A DNA stretch of 32,583 nt. Origin: Syntrophomonadaceae bacterium. Its GTDB lineage: Bacteria; Bacillota; Dethiobacteria; PWVN01. The translations under genes were made by a program, and so were the position numbers. Shown piece after piece: positions 8,986 through 17,135 of this stretch. The stretch covers positions 1-32,583 of the forward strand of contig PWVN01000185.1 of assembly GCA_003561835.1 (NCBI GenBank). Direction: 5' to 3'. Position 1 is the stretch's first letter. The number at the start of each line of letters is the position of its first letter. The notes under the pieces are model-generated. The model was not told the DNA's origin, made no database searches, and saw only the letters and a list, made by a program, of their open reading frames with translations.

Positions 8986-9828
8986 TTGGGGGGGGCAGGG
9001 GACATGATTTCGGTGCAGGATCTTTTCTTTACCTATGAGAAGGCGGGAGAGGAAGGGGCAAAGGCCCTTAACGGCATCAACCTTACCATAGACCGGGGGG
9101 AGTATACGGCCGTCATCGGCCACAACGGTTCGGGGAAATCCACCCTGGCCAAGCATTTCAATGCCCTTCTGACCCCCACCGCCGGGGAAGTCCTGGTGGA
9201 TGGCATGTCCACCCGGGAACGAAAGTACCTCTACGAGATCCGCCAGCGGGTGGGTATGGTTTTTCAAAACCCGGACAACCAGATTGTGGCCACCACCGTG
9301 GAAGAGGATGTGGCCTTCGGCCCCGAAAATCTGGGGCTCCCCCCCCGGGAAATCCGGGAGCGGGTGGCGGAAGCCCTGGAACTGGTCCGCATGGCGGACA
9401 TGCGCCGGCATGCCCCCCACCTCCTTTCGGGAGGGCAGAAACAGCGGGTGGCCATCGCCGGGGTCATCGCCATGCGGCCCAGGTGCCTGGTCCTGGATGA
9501 ACCCACGGCCATGTTGGACCCCCGGGGCCGGGAGGAAGTCCTGCAGACGGTTCTCCGCCTCAACGAGGAGGAGGGCATCACCGTCATCTATATCACCCAC
9601 TTCATGGAAGAGGCCCGCCGGGCCCGCAGCCTGGTGGTCATGGACCGGGGACGGATCGTCCTTAAGGGCCCTCCCCGCCAGGTCTTTGCCCGGGGAGACC
9701 TGCTGCGGTCCCTGGGGCTGGAAGTCCCCCCCGTCACGGAGCTGGCCCAGCGCCTCAAGGGCCGGGGCCTTCCGGTGGCCCCGGACATCCTGGATGCCGA
9801 GGAGCTGGTAACTTCGCTATGCTCCTAG
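8986..9828 (+). CDS. ecfA1: ECF transporter ATPase EcfA1 (first copy)
   Basis: An ABC ATPase of the energy-coupling factor module that powers vitamin and metal uptake by separate S components. Counting from TTG 8986: Walker A GHNGSGKST (45-53), Q-loop FQNPDNQ, signature LSGGQKQR (147-154), Walker B CLVLDEPTAMLDP and an H-switch at YITHFMEEA. An AGGAGG at 8975-8980 lies 5 nt before TTG 8986, whereas ATG 9004 (MISVQDLFFTY) fits the family N-terminus better but has only a G-rich tract upstream; either is possible. It overlaps ecfA2 by 10 nt. No S component is visible nearby, as usual for group II ECF modules shared by several S proteins. Confidence 0.93.
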   Translation: MGGAGDMISVQDLFFTYEKAGEEGAKALNGINLTIDRGEYTAVIGHNGSGKSTLAKHFNALLTPTAGEVLVDGMSTRERKYLYEIRQRVGMVFQNPDNQIVATTVEEDVAFGPENLGLPPREIRERVAEALELVRMADMRRHAPHLLSGGQKQRVAIAGVIAMRPRCLVLDEPTAMLDPRGREEVLQTVLRLNEEEGITVIYITHFMEEARRARSLVVMDRGRIVLKGPPRQVFARGDLLRSLGLEVPPVTELAQRLKGRGLPVAPDILDAEELVTSLCS

Positions 9829-10688
9829 AAGTGCAGGGCCTCACCCATGTGTATATGCGGGGGACCCCCTTTGAGGTCACGGCGCTGCAGGAAACCGACC
9901 TGCAGATCAAAAAGGGGAGCATTACGGGGATTATCGGCCAGACGGGTTCCGGAAAAACCACCCTGGTGCAGCATTTCAACGGGCTGCTGCCCCCTTCCCG
10001 GGGGCGGGTCCTCTACGAGGGCCGGGACATCTGGGAGGAAAAAACCCTCCTGCGGGAGGTCCGGCGCCAGGTGGGGCTCCTCTTTCAGTACCCCGAGGAG
10101 CAGCTTTTCGAAGACCGGGTCTACGACGATGTGGCCTTCGGGATCAAGGGGCTGAAGCTTCCCCCCCGGGTGGAGGAGGAACGGGTCAAAAGGGCCCTTA
10201 ACCGGGTGAACCTGGACTACCGGGCCGTTAAGGACCGTTCGCCCTTCAGCCTCAGCGGCGGCGAAAAGCGCCGGGTGGCCATGGCGGGGGTCCTGGTTAT
10301 GGACCCGAAGCTCCTGGTCCTGGACGAGCCCACGGCGGGCCTGGACCCCCGGGGGCGGCGGGAAATTCTGGAGGAGATCCGGGAGCTCCACCGGGAGGGC
10401 GGTTTGACGGTGGTCCTCGTTTCCCACAGCATGGAGGATATCGCCTGGCTGGCAAAGGACCTCCTGGTCCTTCAGGACGGCCGGATCATCCTGCGGGGAA
10501 CCCCCGGGGAGGTTTTTGCCCGGGAGGAACTGCTGAGGGAGGCGGGGTTGGCGGTGCCGGAGGTGAACCGGGTCTTGAAGGGCCTGAAGGAAGCGGGCTT
10601 TGACCTGGACACGGGCATCTACACGGTGGAGGGAGCCGAAGCGGAGATTTTGCGGGTTGTGGGGGGTAAGCGCCGTGAGCCTCATTAA
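9819..10688 (+). CDS. ecfA2: ECF transporter ATPase EcfA2 (second copy)
   Basis: A 289-residue ABC ATPase that pairs with EcfA1. Walker A is GQTGSGKTT (40-48), the Q-loop reads FQYPEEQLFE, the signature is LSGGEKRRVAMAG, Walker B is LLVLDEPTAGLDPRG, and the switch histidine lies in LVSHSMED. The Q-loop PEEQLFE is typical of the A2 (CbiO2/EcfA') subunit, against PDNQ in A1. The ATG lies inside the end of ecfA1 (10-nt overlap) and the 3' end overlaps ecfT by 14 nt, so the three genes are tightly coupled. Confidence 0.95.
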   Translation: MLLEVQGLTHVYMRGTPFEVTALQETDLQIKKGSITGIIGQTGSGKTTLVQHFNGLLPPSRGRVLYEGRDIWEEKTLLREVRRQVGLLFQYPEEQLFEDRVYDDVAFGIKGLKLPPRVEEERVKRALNRVNLDYRAVKDRSPFSLSGGEKRRVAMAGVLVMDPKLLVLDEPTAGLDPRGRREILEEIRELHREGGLTVVLVSHSMEDIAWLAKDLLVLQDGRIILRGTPGEVFAREELLREAGLAVPEVNRVLKGLKEAGFDLDTGIYTVEGAEAEILRVVGGKRREPH

Positions 10689-11478
10689 GAGCATTACCAT
10701 CGGCCAGTACCTGCCCGGGACTTCCCCCCTGCACCGGCTGGACCCCAGGCTGAAGATTATTTCCTTGATTTTGTATATTACCGCCATTTTTTTCGTCCGT
10801 ACCTTTGCCGGCTACGGGGCAGCCTTCCTTTTTACCTCCTTTCTGCTGCTCCTGGCCCGGCTGCCCCTGGGCTACGTGATCCGGGGGCTCAGGCCCGTCC
10901 TCTTCCTGGTGGCCTTTACCATCCTCCTCCACTTTTTCATGACCAAGGGGGGGGAGGTGCTGGTGCGAATCGGCCCCCTAACCGTCGAATCGGCGGGGGT
11001 GAGGCTGGGGCTCTTCATGAGTTTGAGGCTCCTGTTCCTGGTGGTGACCACCTCCCTTCTAACCCTCACCACCTCCCCCATCGCCCTGACGGACGGGATC
11101 GAGTACCTGTTGAAGCCCTTCAAGAGGGTGGGCCTGCCCGCCCATGAAATCGCCATGATGATGACCATCGCCCTGCGGTTCATTCCAACCCTCATGGAGG
11201 AGAGCCAGAAGATCATGAAGGCCCAGATGGCCCGGGGGGCGGATTTCGAGTCCGGCGGGTTCCTCCAGAGGGCCCGCAGCATGGCCCCTCTCCTGGTGCC
11301 CCTCTTCATCAGCGCCTTCCGCCGGGCCGACGACCTGGCGGTGGCCATGGAGGCCCGCTGCTACCGGGGCGGGGAGCACCGGACCCGGATGAAGGAGATG
11401 GTGGTTACGCCCTTGGACTACTGGGCCCTGGCGGCGGTGACGGCCTTTTTGCTCCTCATCGCCCTGTCGGGCATCTAG
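10675..11478 (+). CDS. ecfT: ECF transporter transmembrane subunit EcfT
   Basis: A 267-residue membrane protein starting at GTG 10675 inside the end of ecfA2, after a GGGGGGTAAG site. GQYLPGTSPLHRLDPRLKII is the conserved EcfT N-terminus. Several hydrophobic segments follow. Two coupling helices with the A-R-G type motif, AQMARGADFE and ARCYRG, bind the EcfA ATPases. It joins the ATPases to the S component. An in-frame opening further upstream is an artefact of high GC. truA follows 17 nt after the stop. Confidence 0.95.
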   Translation: MSLIKSITIGQYLPGTSPLHRLDPRLKIISLILYITAIFFVRTFAGYGAAFLFTSFLLLLARLPLGYVIRGLRPVLFLVAFTILLHFFMTKGGEVLVRIGPLTVESAGVRLGLFMSLRLLFLVVTTSLLTLTTSPIALTDGIEYLLKPFKRVGLPAHEIAMMMTIALRFIPTLMEESQKIMKAQMARGADFESGGFLQRARSMAPLLVPLFISAFRRADDLAVAMEARCYRGGEHRTRMKEMVVTPLDYWALAAVTAFLLLIALSGI

Positions 11479-11495
11479 GGGGAGGGGGACAGCTC

Positions 11496-12254
11496 ATGAA
11501 TTACAAGGTCACCCTGGCCTATGACGGCACCCGCTACAGCGGGTTCCAGAGGCAGGCCAATGCCAACACCATCCAGGAAGAGGTGGAGAAGGCCCTGGAG
11601 GTCATCTACGGCCGTCGAGTGCGGATCAGCGGCGCCGGCCGCACTGACAGCGGGGTTCACGCCCGGGGCCAGGTCATCTCCTTCGAAGCCGACGGGCGGG
11701 TCCCCCTGAAGTCCCTGCCCCACGCCTTAAAGGGCCTCCTGCCCCGGGACATCGTAGCCTGGAAGGCGGAACCGGCGGCGGAGGGGTTTCACGCCCGCTT
11801 CTCCCCCTCCCGGAAGGAGTACTGCTACACCGTGGACAGCGGCGCCTTTCCCGATGTCTTCACCCGACGCTACGCCTACCACTACCCGGGGCCCCTGGAC
11901 CTTAAGGCCATGCAGGCGGCGGCGGCGGAGCTGAAGGGCGAACATGACTTCTCCGCCTTCCAGGGGGCGACCAGCGATACCCGGGAAACCTGCCGCCGCC
12001 TGGAAGAGGCATCTGTCTTCTCCCGGGGGCACTACGTGAAGATGGTCTTCCGCTCCGGGGGGTTCCTCTACAAGATGGTCCGGATCATGGCAGGCACCCT
12101 GCTGCAGGTGGGAGGGGGGAACCTCAAACCCGGGGACCTCCGGGACATCCTGGCCTCGGGCTGCCGGGAGGGGGCGGGCCCCACGGCTCCTCCCCACGGG
12201 CTGTGCCTGGAGTTAGTCCTTTATGAAGGGGTTTTTGGGCCGGGGGCAGGGTAA
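11496..12254 (+). CDS. truA: tRNA pseudouridine(38-40) synthase TruA
   Basis: A 252-residue TruA that isomerises uridines 38-40 in the tRNA anticodon arm. The catalytic aspartate is D51 in SGAGRTDSGVHARGQVISFE. Other family blocks are AYDGTRYSGFQRQ at the N-terminus, FHARFSPSRKEYCYTV, HDFSAFQ and GGFLYKMVRIMAGTLLQVG. The ECF-truA-rplM-rpsI order is typical of Bacillota. A separate promoter follows, so truA is probably the last gene transcribed mainly from the ECF side. Confidence 0.96.
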   Translation: MNYKVTLAYDGTRYSGFQRQANANTIQEEVEKALEVIYGRRVRISGAGRTDSGVHARGQVISFEADGRVPLKSLPHALKGLLPRDIVAWKAEPAAEGFHARFSPSRKEYCYTVDSGAFPDVFTRRYAYHYPGPLDLKAMQAAAAELKGEHDFSAFQGATSDTRETCRRLEEASVFSRGHYVKMVFRSGGFLYKMVRIMAGTLLQVGGGNLKPGDLRDILASGCREGAGPTAPPHGLCLELVLYEGVFGPGAG

Positions 12255-12258
12255 AAAA

Positions 12259-12287
12259 GATAAAACCCGGTTAACCTGCGGTTTATC
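12259..12287. repeat. Inverted repeat abutting the rplM promoter
   Basis: GATAAAACC (12259-12267) and GGTTTATC (12280-12287) are inverted copies with one extra A on the left; the 12-nt loop is itself partly palindromic (GGTTAACC). The right arm touches the -35 hexamer. It could be an operator or a weak terminator of truA, but no T-run follows. Confidence 0.4.
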
Positions 12288-12316
12288 TTGACATGGCCGG
12301 GCAAATTTAATAAAAT
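12288..12316 (+). promoter_or_regulatory. Sigma-A promoter for rplM-rpsI
   Basis: TTGACA (12288-12293), a 17-nt spacer, then TAAAAT (12311-12316): a perfect -35 and a 5/6 -10 at optimal spacing, in a locally AT-rich stretch. It lies about 80 nt upstream of the rplM start, leaving a leader of roughly 75 nt. Confidence 0.85.
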
Positions 12317-12398
12317 TACCATGTAGTGTGCTCTTTTCGGTTGGATTGAGCCCCGGATCGAAGGGAGGGCACGGCAGATACAAACAGGAGGGAAAAGG

Positions 12399-12827
12399 AT
12401 GCGGACTTTTATGGCAAAAGCCACTGACGTGGAACGGAAGTGGTATGTGGTTGATGCCCAGAACAGAGCCCTGGGGCGGGTGGCCAGCGAGGTGGCCCGG
12501 CTCCTCAGGGGAAAACATAAACCGGTATTCACTCCCCATGTGGATTCGGGGGATTACGTCATCGTCCTCAACGCGGGAAAGGTCCTTTTGACAGGAAACA
12601 AGGCCTCGCAGAAGTTCTACTACCGTCACTCCGGGTACCCCGGAGGCCTGAAGGCCATCTCCTACGGGGACCTCTTGAAGAAGAACCCCCGCAAGGTCAT
12701 GGAACTGGCGGTAAAGGGCATGCTGCCCCAGACCAAGCTGGGTAGGGCCATGTTCAAAAAGTTGAAGGTATACCAGGGCAGCCAGCACCCCCATGCCGCC
12801 CAGATGCCTGAACAATGGGATAGTTAA
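12399..12827 (+). CDS. rplM: 50S ribosomal protein L13
   Basis: A 142-residue L13 starting [20 protein letters not shown], with [20 protein letters not shown], the [11 protein letters not shown] strand and [21 protein letters not shown]13 is an early assembly protein of the large subunit. An ACAGGAGGG site precedes the ATG by 6-7 nt. It has its own promoter at 12288-12316 and is cotranscribed with rpsI, 18 nt downstream. Confidence 0.97.
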   Translation: MRTFMAKATDVERKWYVVDAQNRALGRVASEVARLLRGKHKPVFTPHVDSGDYVIVLNAGKVLLTGNKASQKFYYRHSGYPGGLKAISYGDLLKKNPRKVMELAVKGMLPQTKLGRAMFKKLKVYQGSQHPHAAQMPEQWDS

Positions 12828-12845
12828 GGGAAAGGAGGAATATCA

Positions 12846-13238
12846 GTGGCCCAAGTCAATTATATCGGCACAGGTCGTCGCAAGAATTCCATCGCCAGAG
12901 TGCGTCTGATTCCCGGGGGCGGCAGCACCATCGTCAACGGCAAGCCCCTGGATGAATATTTTGGTCTGGAGACCTTGAAGGTGATCGTCAGGCAGCCCCT
13001 GGTCCTGACGGAAACCCTGGATAAGTTCGATGTCATCGCCAGCGTTTCGGGCGGCGGTTTTTCCGGTCAGGCGGGAGCCATCCGCCACGGCATCGCCAGG
13101 GCCCTCCTCAAGGCCGACGTGGATTTTCGCCCCTCGCTGAAGAAGGCAGGGTTTTTGACCCGGGACCCCCGCATGAAGGAGAGGAAGAAGTACGGCCTCA
13201 AGAAAGCCCGGCGGGCACCCCAGTTTTCCAAAAGATAA
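12846..13238 (+). CDS. rpsI: 30S ribosomal protein S9
   Basis: A 130-residue S9 with [40 protein letters not shown] and the C-terminal [17 protein letters not shown] whose final basic residues reach the P-site tRNA. The start codon is GTG 12846 behind AAAGGAGGAATATCA. A strong intrinsic terminator directly follows the stop. Confidence 0.97.
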   Translation: MAQVNYIGTGRRKNSIARVRLIPGGGSTIVNGKPLDEYFGLETLKVIVRQPLVLTETLDKFDVIASVSGGGFSGQAGAIRHGIARALLKADVDFRPSLKKAGFLTRDPRMKERKKYGLKKARRAPQFSKR

Positions 13239-13262
13239 AGCAGCGGACGCTGCTTTTTTTTT
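13236..13262 (+). terminator. Intrinsic terminator after rpsI
   Basis: AGCAGC (13239-13244), loop GGAC with a further G-C pair possible, GCTGCT (13249-13254), then a run of nine T. The stem is flanked by A and T runs that extend it. The rpsI stop codon overlaps its left edge. Confidence 0.92.
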
Positions 13263-13277
13263 ACCCGGGAAATCGAG

Positions 13278-13314
13278 CAGCGCTGCCGGCAGGAATCCGG
13301 TCCGGCAGCCGCTG
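13278..13314 (+). repeat. Long GC-rich hairpin ahead of the ppx leader ORF
   Basis: CAGCGCTGCCGG (13278-13289) pairs with CCGGCAGCCGCTG (13302-13314) with one bulged base and a 12-nt loop. It ends immediately before the AAGGAGG at 13315-13321. There is no T-run, so it is more likely an mRNA leader structure or an operator than a terminator. Confidence 0.55.
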
Positions 13315-13333
13315 AAGGAGGAGAGATGGGCTC

Positions 13334-13489
13334 ATGGATATTTACCAGGTGGATGCCCACATCCTGTGGGAGAGGGGATGGCTGCCAGGGGGAGAAGAGG
13401 CTCGTTTTTTCACGAAGAGCGGCCCCCTTTCGGCCCGCCGCCTCCCCCTGGAAGGGGGCGGTGAAGGTTCGGCCCCCCTGGGCTCATGA
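13334..13489 (+). CDS. Small hypothetical protein (51 aa) overlapping ppx
   Basis: A 51-codon ORF starting MDIYQVDAHILWERGW, with a G/E/P/L-rich second half ending SAPLGS. I do not recognise it. Two things suggest it is translated. An AAGGAGGAGAG tract at 13315-13325 lies upstream (12 nt from the AAGGAGG core to ATG 13334). Its TGA also overlaps the ATG of the exopolyphosphatase gene as ATGA, and that gene has no ribosome-binding site of its own. It could act as a coupling leader for ppx. Another ATG at 13326 opens a different frame with implausible composition. Confidence 0.45.
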   Translation: MDIYQVDAHILWERGWLPGGEEARFFTKSGPLSARRLPLEGGGEGSAPLGS

Positions 13490-14502
13490 GGGGCCCCGCT
13501 GCCGGGGCGGGGTCCCTGAGAGGACGGGAGAGAGCTCAAGGGAAGGCCGTTATCGATGTGGGTTCCAATTCCATCAAGCTGTTTGCCGCCGCAAAGACCC
13601 GGGAGGGGGGTGTCAAGACCCTGGCGGACCGGGTCCGGATCGGGGGCCTGGGCCGGGGACTTCGCCCGGGGGGCGCCCTGTCCCGGGAGGCCATGGAGGA
13701 AAACTGCCGCATCATTTGCTCCCTTGTCCGGGAGGCGGCGGAACTGGGCTGCCGGGACGTGGCGGCGGTGGGAACCATGGCCCTGCGGGAAGCCCGGAAC
13801 AGCCGGGAGTTTTTGGCCCTGGTAAAGGAAAGCTGCGGCCTCACCATCCGGGTCCTGATGGGCCTGGAGGAGGCCAGGTGGGCCTACCGGGGGGTCTGCG
13901 GGGGCTTCCCCCGGGCCGGCAACCGGGTGGTCTTCGATATCGGCGGGGGCAGCATTGAATTCATCGCCGGCCGGGGAGAGGAAGCAGGGGGTGGTGTTTT
14001 GTCCCTACCCCTGGGGATCCTGGCGGTAACGGAGGAGTTTCTTGCCTCGGACCCGGTTAGGCCCGGGGAGGAAAGGGCGGCGGGGGAAGCCGTCAGAGCC
14101 CGCCTGGTATCAGGGGGAGTGCCCCTTAAGGGAGAAGAGCTTATCGGTATAGGGGGTACAGTGACCAGCATGGCTGCCGTCAAGCAGGGGCTGGCCGTCT
14201 ACGACCCTCAAAGGGTCCACGGCTTAACCCTGAGCCTTGAAGAGGTGGAGGGCCAGGTGGCCCTCTTCAGGAGCAAAACCCTGGCCGAGCGGCGGCGGAT
14301 TGCGGGCCTTTCCCCGGACCGGGCCCCGGTGATCCTGGCCGGGGCCATCATCCTGCGGGAGGTCCTGCGGCTTCACCCGGCTCCCCTGCTCCTGGTGAGC
14401 GACCGGGGTTTGCGCCACGGGGTCATGGAGGAACTCCTCCGGGCCAGCGGGCCAGGGACCATTTTCCAGGAAACTGCCGGGGAGCTTCATCATAGGGATT
14501 AA
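13486..14502 (+). CDS. ppx: Ppx/GppA-type exopolyphosphatase
   Basis: A 338-residue actin-fold phosphatase. It shows VIDVGSNSIKLFAA (phosphate-1 loop), AVGTMALREARN with SREFLALV, GLEEARWAYRGV (the E-E-A-x-x-x-Y/F motif), FDIGGGSIEFI (phosphate-2 loop) and GIGGTVTSMAAV. The family cleaves terminal phosphate from polyphosphate or (p)ppGpp. At 338 residues it is the short, two-domain form without the HD-like C-terminal extension. Starting at ATG 13486, its first 20 residues (G/R/A-rich) lie outside the family fold. It is followed by a PhoU-like protein and a phosphate transporter, which supports a polyphosphate role over a pppGpp role. Confidence 0.88.
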   Translation: MRGPAAGAGSLRGRERAQGKAVIDVGSNSIKLFAAAKTREGGVKTLADRVRIGGLGRGLRPGGALSREAMEENCRIICSLVREAAELGCRDVAAVGTMALREARNSREFLALVKESCGLTIRVLMGLEEARWAYRGVCGGFPRAGNRVVFDIGGGSIEFIAGRGEEAGGGVLSLPLGILAVTEEFLASDPVRPGEERAAGEAVRARLVSGGVPLKGEELIGIGGTVTSMAAVKQGLAVYDPQRVHGLTLSLEEVEGQVALFRSKTLAERRRIAGLSPDRAPVILAGAIILREVLRLHPAPLLLVSDRGLRHGVMEELLRASGPGTIFQETAGELHHRD

Positions 14503-14611
14503 TACCGGCCCCGGCTGAACCCCGAAGGAGGAAGCTTTCTCCAACCGAAGGCCCAAGCGGGAAGTTTGAGCCCGGGACGGGCAGATGCGGATAACCAGGG
14601 AGGTAGTTGGC

Positions 14612-15262
14612 ATGAAAAAATTCTTTCGCAGCCGGGCCAGGGACATCGAGGAAAAAATAGAAGAATACCTGTGCTGTATTTCCAAGGCGGGTCTCATCTT
14701 CAACGAGGGGATCCGGGACTATTTCCGGGATAAGCATGGGAGGTTGGAGGAGCGGCGCCAGGAGATTTCCCAGCTGGAGCGGGAAGCCGATGAGCTGCTG
14801 AAGAAGATCAAACACGACCTGTACGCCCACATGCTCATCCCCGAATCCCGGGGCGATGTTTTCGAGCTTCTGGACGACCTGGACGATATTGTGGATACCA
14901 CCAAGCAGGTTCTCCTGCAGCTTTCCATCGAGACCCCGGCAATCCCCCCCTTTCTCAGGGAGGATTTCCTGGATATGACCGGGGCCTCCATCAATGCCGT
15001 GGACGAACTGGTCAGGGGGGTGCGGGCCTTTTTCATGGAGACCCAAATGGTGGCGGATTACGTGAACAAGGTGTTTTTCTTTGAAAAGGAAGCCGACCGT
15101 CTGGAGGAGATCAGCAAGCGCCGGATCTTCTCCTCGGAGGAAACCCGCCTCTCCTGCAAGATGCATATCCGTCATTTTATCGAGAAGATCGCCCTTCTTT
15201 CCGACAAATCCGAGGAAATTGCCAAGAACCTCCTGATTTATGCCGCCAAACGTTCCATCTGA
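14612..15262 (+). CDS. DUF47 (PhoU-like) protein, probable PiT accessory/regulator
   Basis: A 216-residue, almost entirely helical, acidic-and-basic protein beginning MKKFFRSRARDIEEKIEEYL, with GRLEERRQEISQLEREADEL, FELLDDLDDIVDTTKQVLLQ (the D-x-x-D metal-binding pattern of PhoU/DUF47) and KEADRLEEISKRRIF. DUF47 proteins are commonly encoded next to PiT phosphate transporters and are thought to gate or regulate them. GGGAGGTAG lies 5-6 nt before ATG 14612; an in-frame ATG at 14585 has a weaker site. It sits between ppx and pit, 109 nt after the former. Confidence 0.88.
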   Translation: MKKFFRSRARDIEEKIEEYLCCISKAGLIFNEGIRDYFRDKHGRLEERRQEISQLEREADELLKKIKHDLYAHMLIPESRGDVFELLDDLDDIVDTTKQVLLQLSIETPAIPPFLREDFLDMTGASINAVDELVRGVRAFFMETQMVADYVNKVFFFEKEADRLEEISKRRIFSSEETRLSCKMHIRHFIEKIALLSDKSEEIAKNLLIYAAKRSI

Positions 15263-15374
15263 GGGGTGGGCAAAGCCCGGTGAGAAAGGGAGAGAATCCC
15301 GCCGGAAAGGGTTTCAGATTCAGGGAGCCTGAGAATATTCCCGTGAACCCGGGTGCGGAAAGGGGGATGAGCCG

Positions 15375-16424
15375 ATGCCCGGCAGTTTCTTCTTCTTGAG
15401 CAGCGGCCTCTTCATGGGCTGGGGCCTGGGGGCCAACGATGCGGCCAATATCTTCGGCACCGCCGTGGCCACCCGGATGATCCGCTACAGGACGGCTACG
15501 GTTATCGCCGGCGTTTTCATCATCCTGGGGGCCGTCAGCGGCGGCGGGGGGGTCTCCCGGACCTACGGGCAGTTGGGGGCCGTCAACGCCCTGCCCGGGG
15601 CCTTTACCGTTGCCTTCGCCGCCGGCCTCACCGTGTTGTGGATGGTCCGGTTGGGACTGGCCGTATCCACCTCTCAGGCCATCGTGGGGGCCATCGTGGG
15701 CTGGAACCTTTTCTCCGGGACCCCCACGGATACGGGCACCCTCTACCGCATCATGAGCACCTGGGTCTTCGCCCCCTTCCTGGGGGGCCTGCTGGCCGTC
15801 GCCCTCTACCTGCCGGCCCGCCGCTTCCTCAACCGGACCCGGATCCACCTGCTCAGACTGGACAGCTACACCCGGGCGGCCCTCCTGGCGGCGGGCGCCT
15901 TTGGCGCCTACAGCCTGGGCATGAACAACATCGCCAACGTTATGGGGGTTTTCCTTCACGACTCCCCCTTTCGGGACCTGTACCTGGGGGCGGGCCTGAC
16001 CTTTACGGGAATCCAGCAGCTGTTCCTCCTGGGGGGGGCAGCCATGGCTTTGGGGGTCCTCACCTATTCCCGGAAGGTCATGATGACGGTGGGTTCAGGA
16101 ATCTACGCCCTTTCCCCCGTCACTGCCTTCATCGTGGTCCTGGCCTCCTCCCTGGTCCTCTTCGTCTTCGGCTCCCAGGGCCTCCAGTCCCTTCTTCTGT
16201 CCCTGGGGCTTCCCGCCCTCCCCCTGGTGCCCGTCTCCCAGTCCCAGGCGGTGGTGGGGGCCGTGACAGGCATAGGCCTGGCCCGGGGGGGCGGGAACAT
16301 CAACTTCCGGCTTCTGGGGAAAATCGGCCTGGGCTGGGTGGCCACCCCCGCCGCCGCCGCCCTTTTGGCCTACATCGGCCTCTTCTTCATGCAAAACGTC
16401 TTCCTGCAGCCCGTCTTTTTTTAA
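15375..16424 (+). CDS. pit: PiT-family inorganic phosphate transporter
   Basis: A 349-residue membrane protein with the two inverted PiT signatures. The first is GANDAAN at residues 19-25 and the second is the partner repeat LGMNNIANVMGVF in the middle. VSTSQAIVGAIVGW and the equivalent PVSQSQAVVGAVTGIGLARG are the paired loops that line the transport path. About ten hydrophobic segments are visible. The family takes up phosphate with H+ or Na+ and is low-affinity, constitutive in many bacteria. Together with the DUF47 partner and ppx upstream it makes a phosphate import and polyphosphate-use module. It starts 112 nt after the DUF47 gene. Confidence 0.92.
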   Translation: MPGSFFFLSSGLFMGWGLGANDAANIFGTAVATRMIRYRTATVIAGVFIILGAVSGGGGVSRTYGQLGAVNALPGAFTVAFAAGLTVLWMVRLGLAVSTSQAIVGAIVGWNLFSGTPTDTGTLYRIMSTWVFAPFLGGLLAVALYLPARRFLNRTRIHLLRLDSYTRAALLAAGAFGAYSLGMNNIANVMGVFLHDSPFRDLYLGAGLTFTGIQQLFLLGGAAMALGVLTYSRKVMMTVGSGIYALSPVTAFIVVLASSLVLFVFGSQGLQSLLLSLGLPALPLVPVSQSQAVVGAVTGIGLARGGGNINFRLLGKIGLGWVATPAAAALLAYIGLFFMQNVFLQPVFF

Positions 16425-16429
16425 TCCCA

Positions 16430-16445
16430 AGCCGGGGATCCGGCT
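16430..16445 (+). repeat. Short hairpin after pit
   Basis: AGCCGG (16430-16435), loop GGAT, CCGGCT (16440-16445), directly after the pit stop. No T-run follows, so at best a weak or factor-dependent terminator. Confidence 0.35.
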
Positions 16446-16519
16446 GCTCCTGCCGTCTTAGGGCGTCTTAGGTCAGGGGACTGAATATTTCCAAGATTCT
16501 AGCGCCGCCGCCGGTTCTG

Positions 16520-16528
16520 TGGTATAAT
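16520..16528 (+). promoter_or_regulatory. Extended -10 promoter of the carbonic anhydrase gene
   Basis: TG (16520-16521), one base, then a perfect TATAAT (16523-16528), about 41 nt before the start codon. No good -35 is seen at 16-18 nt upstream, which fits an extended -10 promoter. Confidence 0.75.
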
Positions 16529-16569
16529 ACAGGTTAAGATTCTCACCACAACCGGGAAGGAGCATATGC

Positions 16570-17094
16570 ATGTCCGTATTCGATGAAATCATCCAAAGCA
16601 ACAGGGAATACCAGAAAAAGCATAAGAGCCTGGAGGCCTTTCCCCTCCTGCCCCGCAGGAAACTGGCCGTTTTAACCTGTGTGGATATGCGCCTGCAGGG
16701 GGTCCTGGAAGAAGCCCTGGGCCTCAAACTGGGGGATGCCGTCTTTATCCGGACGGCGGGCAACAACCTGAACTACGGGGAAATGCGCAGCGTCATCACC
16801 GCTGTCTTCAAATACGATATCAGGGCCCTGCTGGTGGTGGGCCATGAGGACTGCGGCATGGGTCGCTGCGAGGAGAACCAGCTGCAGGAGGTCATGCTGC
16901 AGCGGGGGATAAAAGAAGAAGCCCTGGCCGAATACGACAACCTGGAGATGTGGCTGGGCTGCTTCCGGGACGAGAGGGAAAATGTCAGGGAAACGGTAAA
17001 AAAGCTGTCCGACTATTCTCTGACCCCGGAGGACCTGGAGATTCAGGGGTTCTTTTTCAGCATCACCACGGGGGAACTTCAGCCCGTCACCTGA
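16570..17094 (+). CDS. Beta-class carbonic anhydrase
   Basis: A 174-residue beta-carbonic anhydrase that interconverts CO2 and bicarbonate in the cytoplasm. The zinc site is complete: C37 and the D39-R41 dyad in TCVDMRL, then H92 and C95 in VGHEDCGMG. TAGNNL follows the usual position of the (R)NAGG loop. The protein is short, as in the small beta-CA forms of Clostridia. GGGAAGGAGC precedes ATG 16570. An extended -10 promoter lies upstream, so it is probably a single-gene unit. In an anaerobe of this type it would supply bicarbonate or CO2 to carboxylases and carbon fixation. Confidence 0.93.
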   Translation: MSVFDEIIQSNREYQKKHKSLEAFPLLPRRKLAVLTCVDMRLQGVLEEALGLKLGDAVFIRTAGNNLNYGEMRSVITAVFKYDIRALLVVGHEDCGMGRCEENQLQEVMLQRGIKEEALAEYDNLEMWLGCFRDERENVRETVKKLSDYSLTPEDLEIQGFFFSITTGELQPVT

Positions 17095-17105
17095 AGGAAT
17101 TCAAC

Positions 17106-17135
17106 GGGTCTTCCCCCCTCCTGGGGAGAAGACCC
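17106..17135. terminator. Hairpin between convergent genes
   Basis: GGGTCTTC and GAAGACCC are perfect inverted arms around an inner CCCC/GGGG pairing. It lies between the carbonic anhydrase stop and the stop of the minus-strand flavin protein. Only a weak T-rich tract (TTTCTTTT) follows on the plus strand, a few bases further on. Confidence 0.6.

Noticed and set aside
8930..9003. A riboswitch before the ECF genes
   Set aside because: The leader is too short and holds only a simple hairpin with a T-run. No known vitamin-riboswitch core is present.
13326..13958. A 210-codon frame starting 8 nt before the 51-aa ORF
   Set aside because: The translation is G/P/R-rich and lies across the exopolyphosphatase gene, which has all its motifs in another frame.
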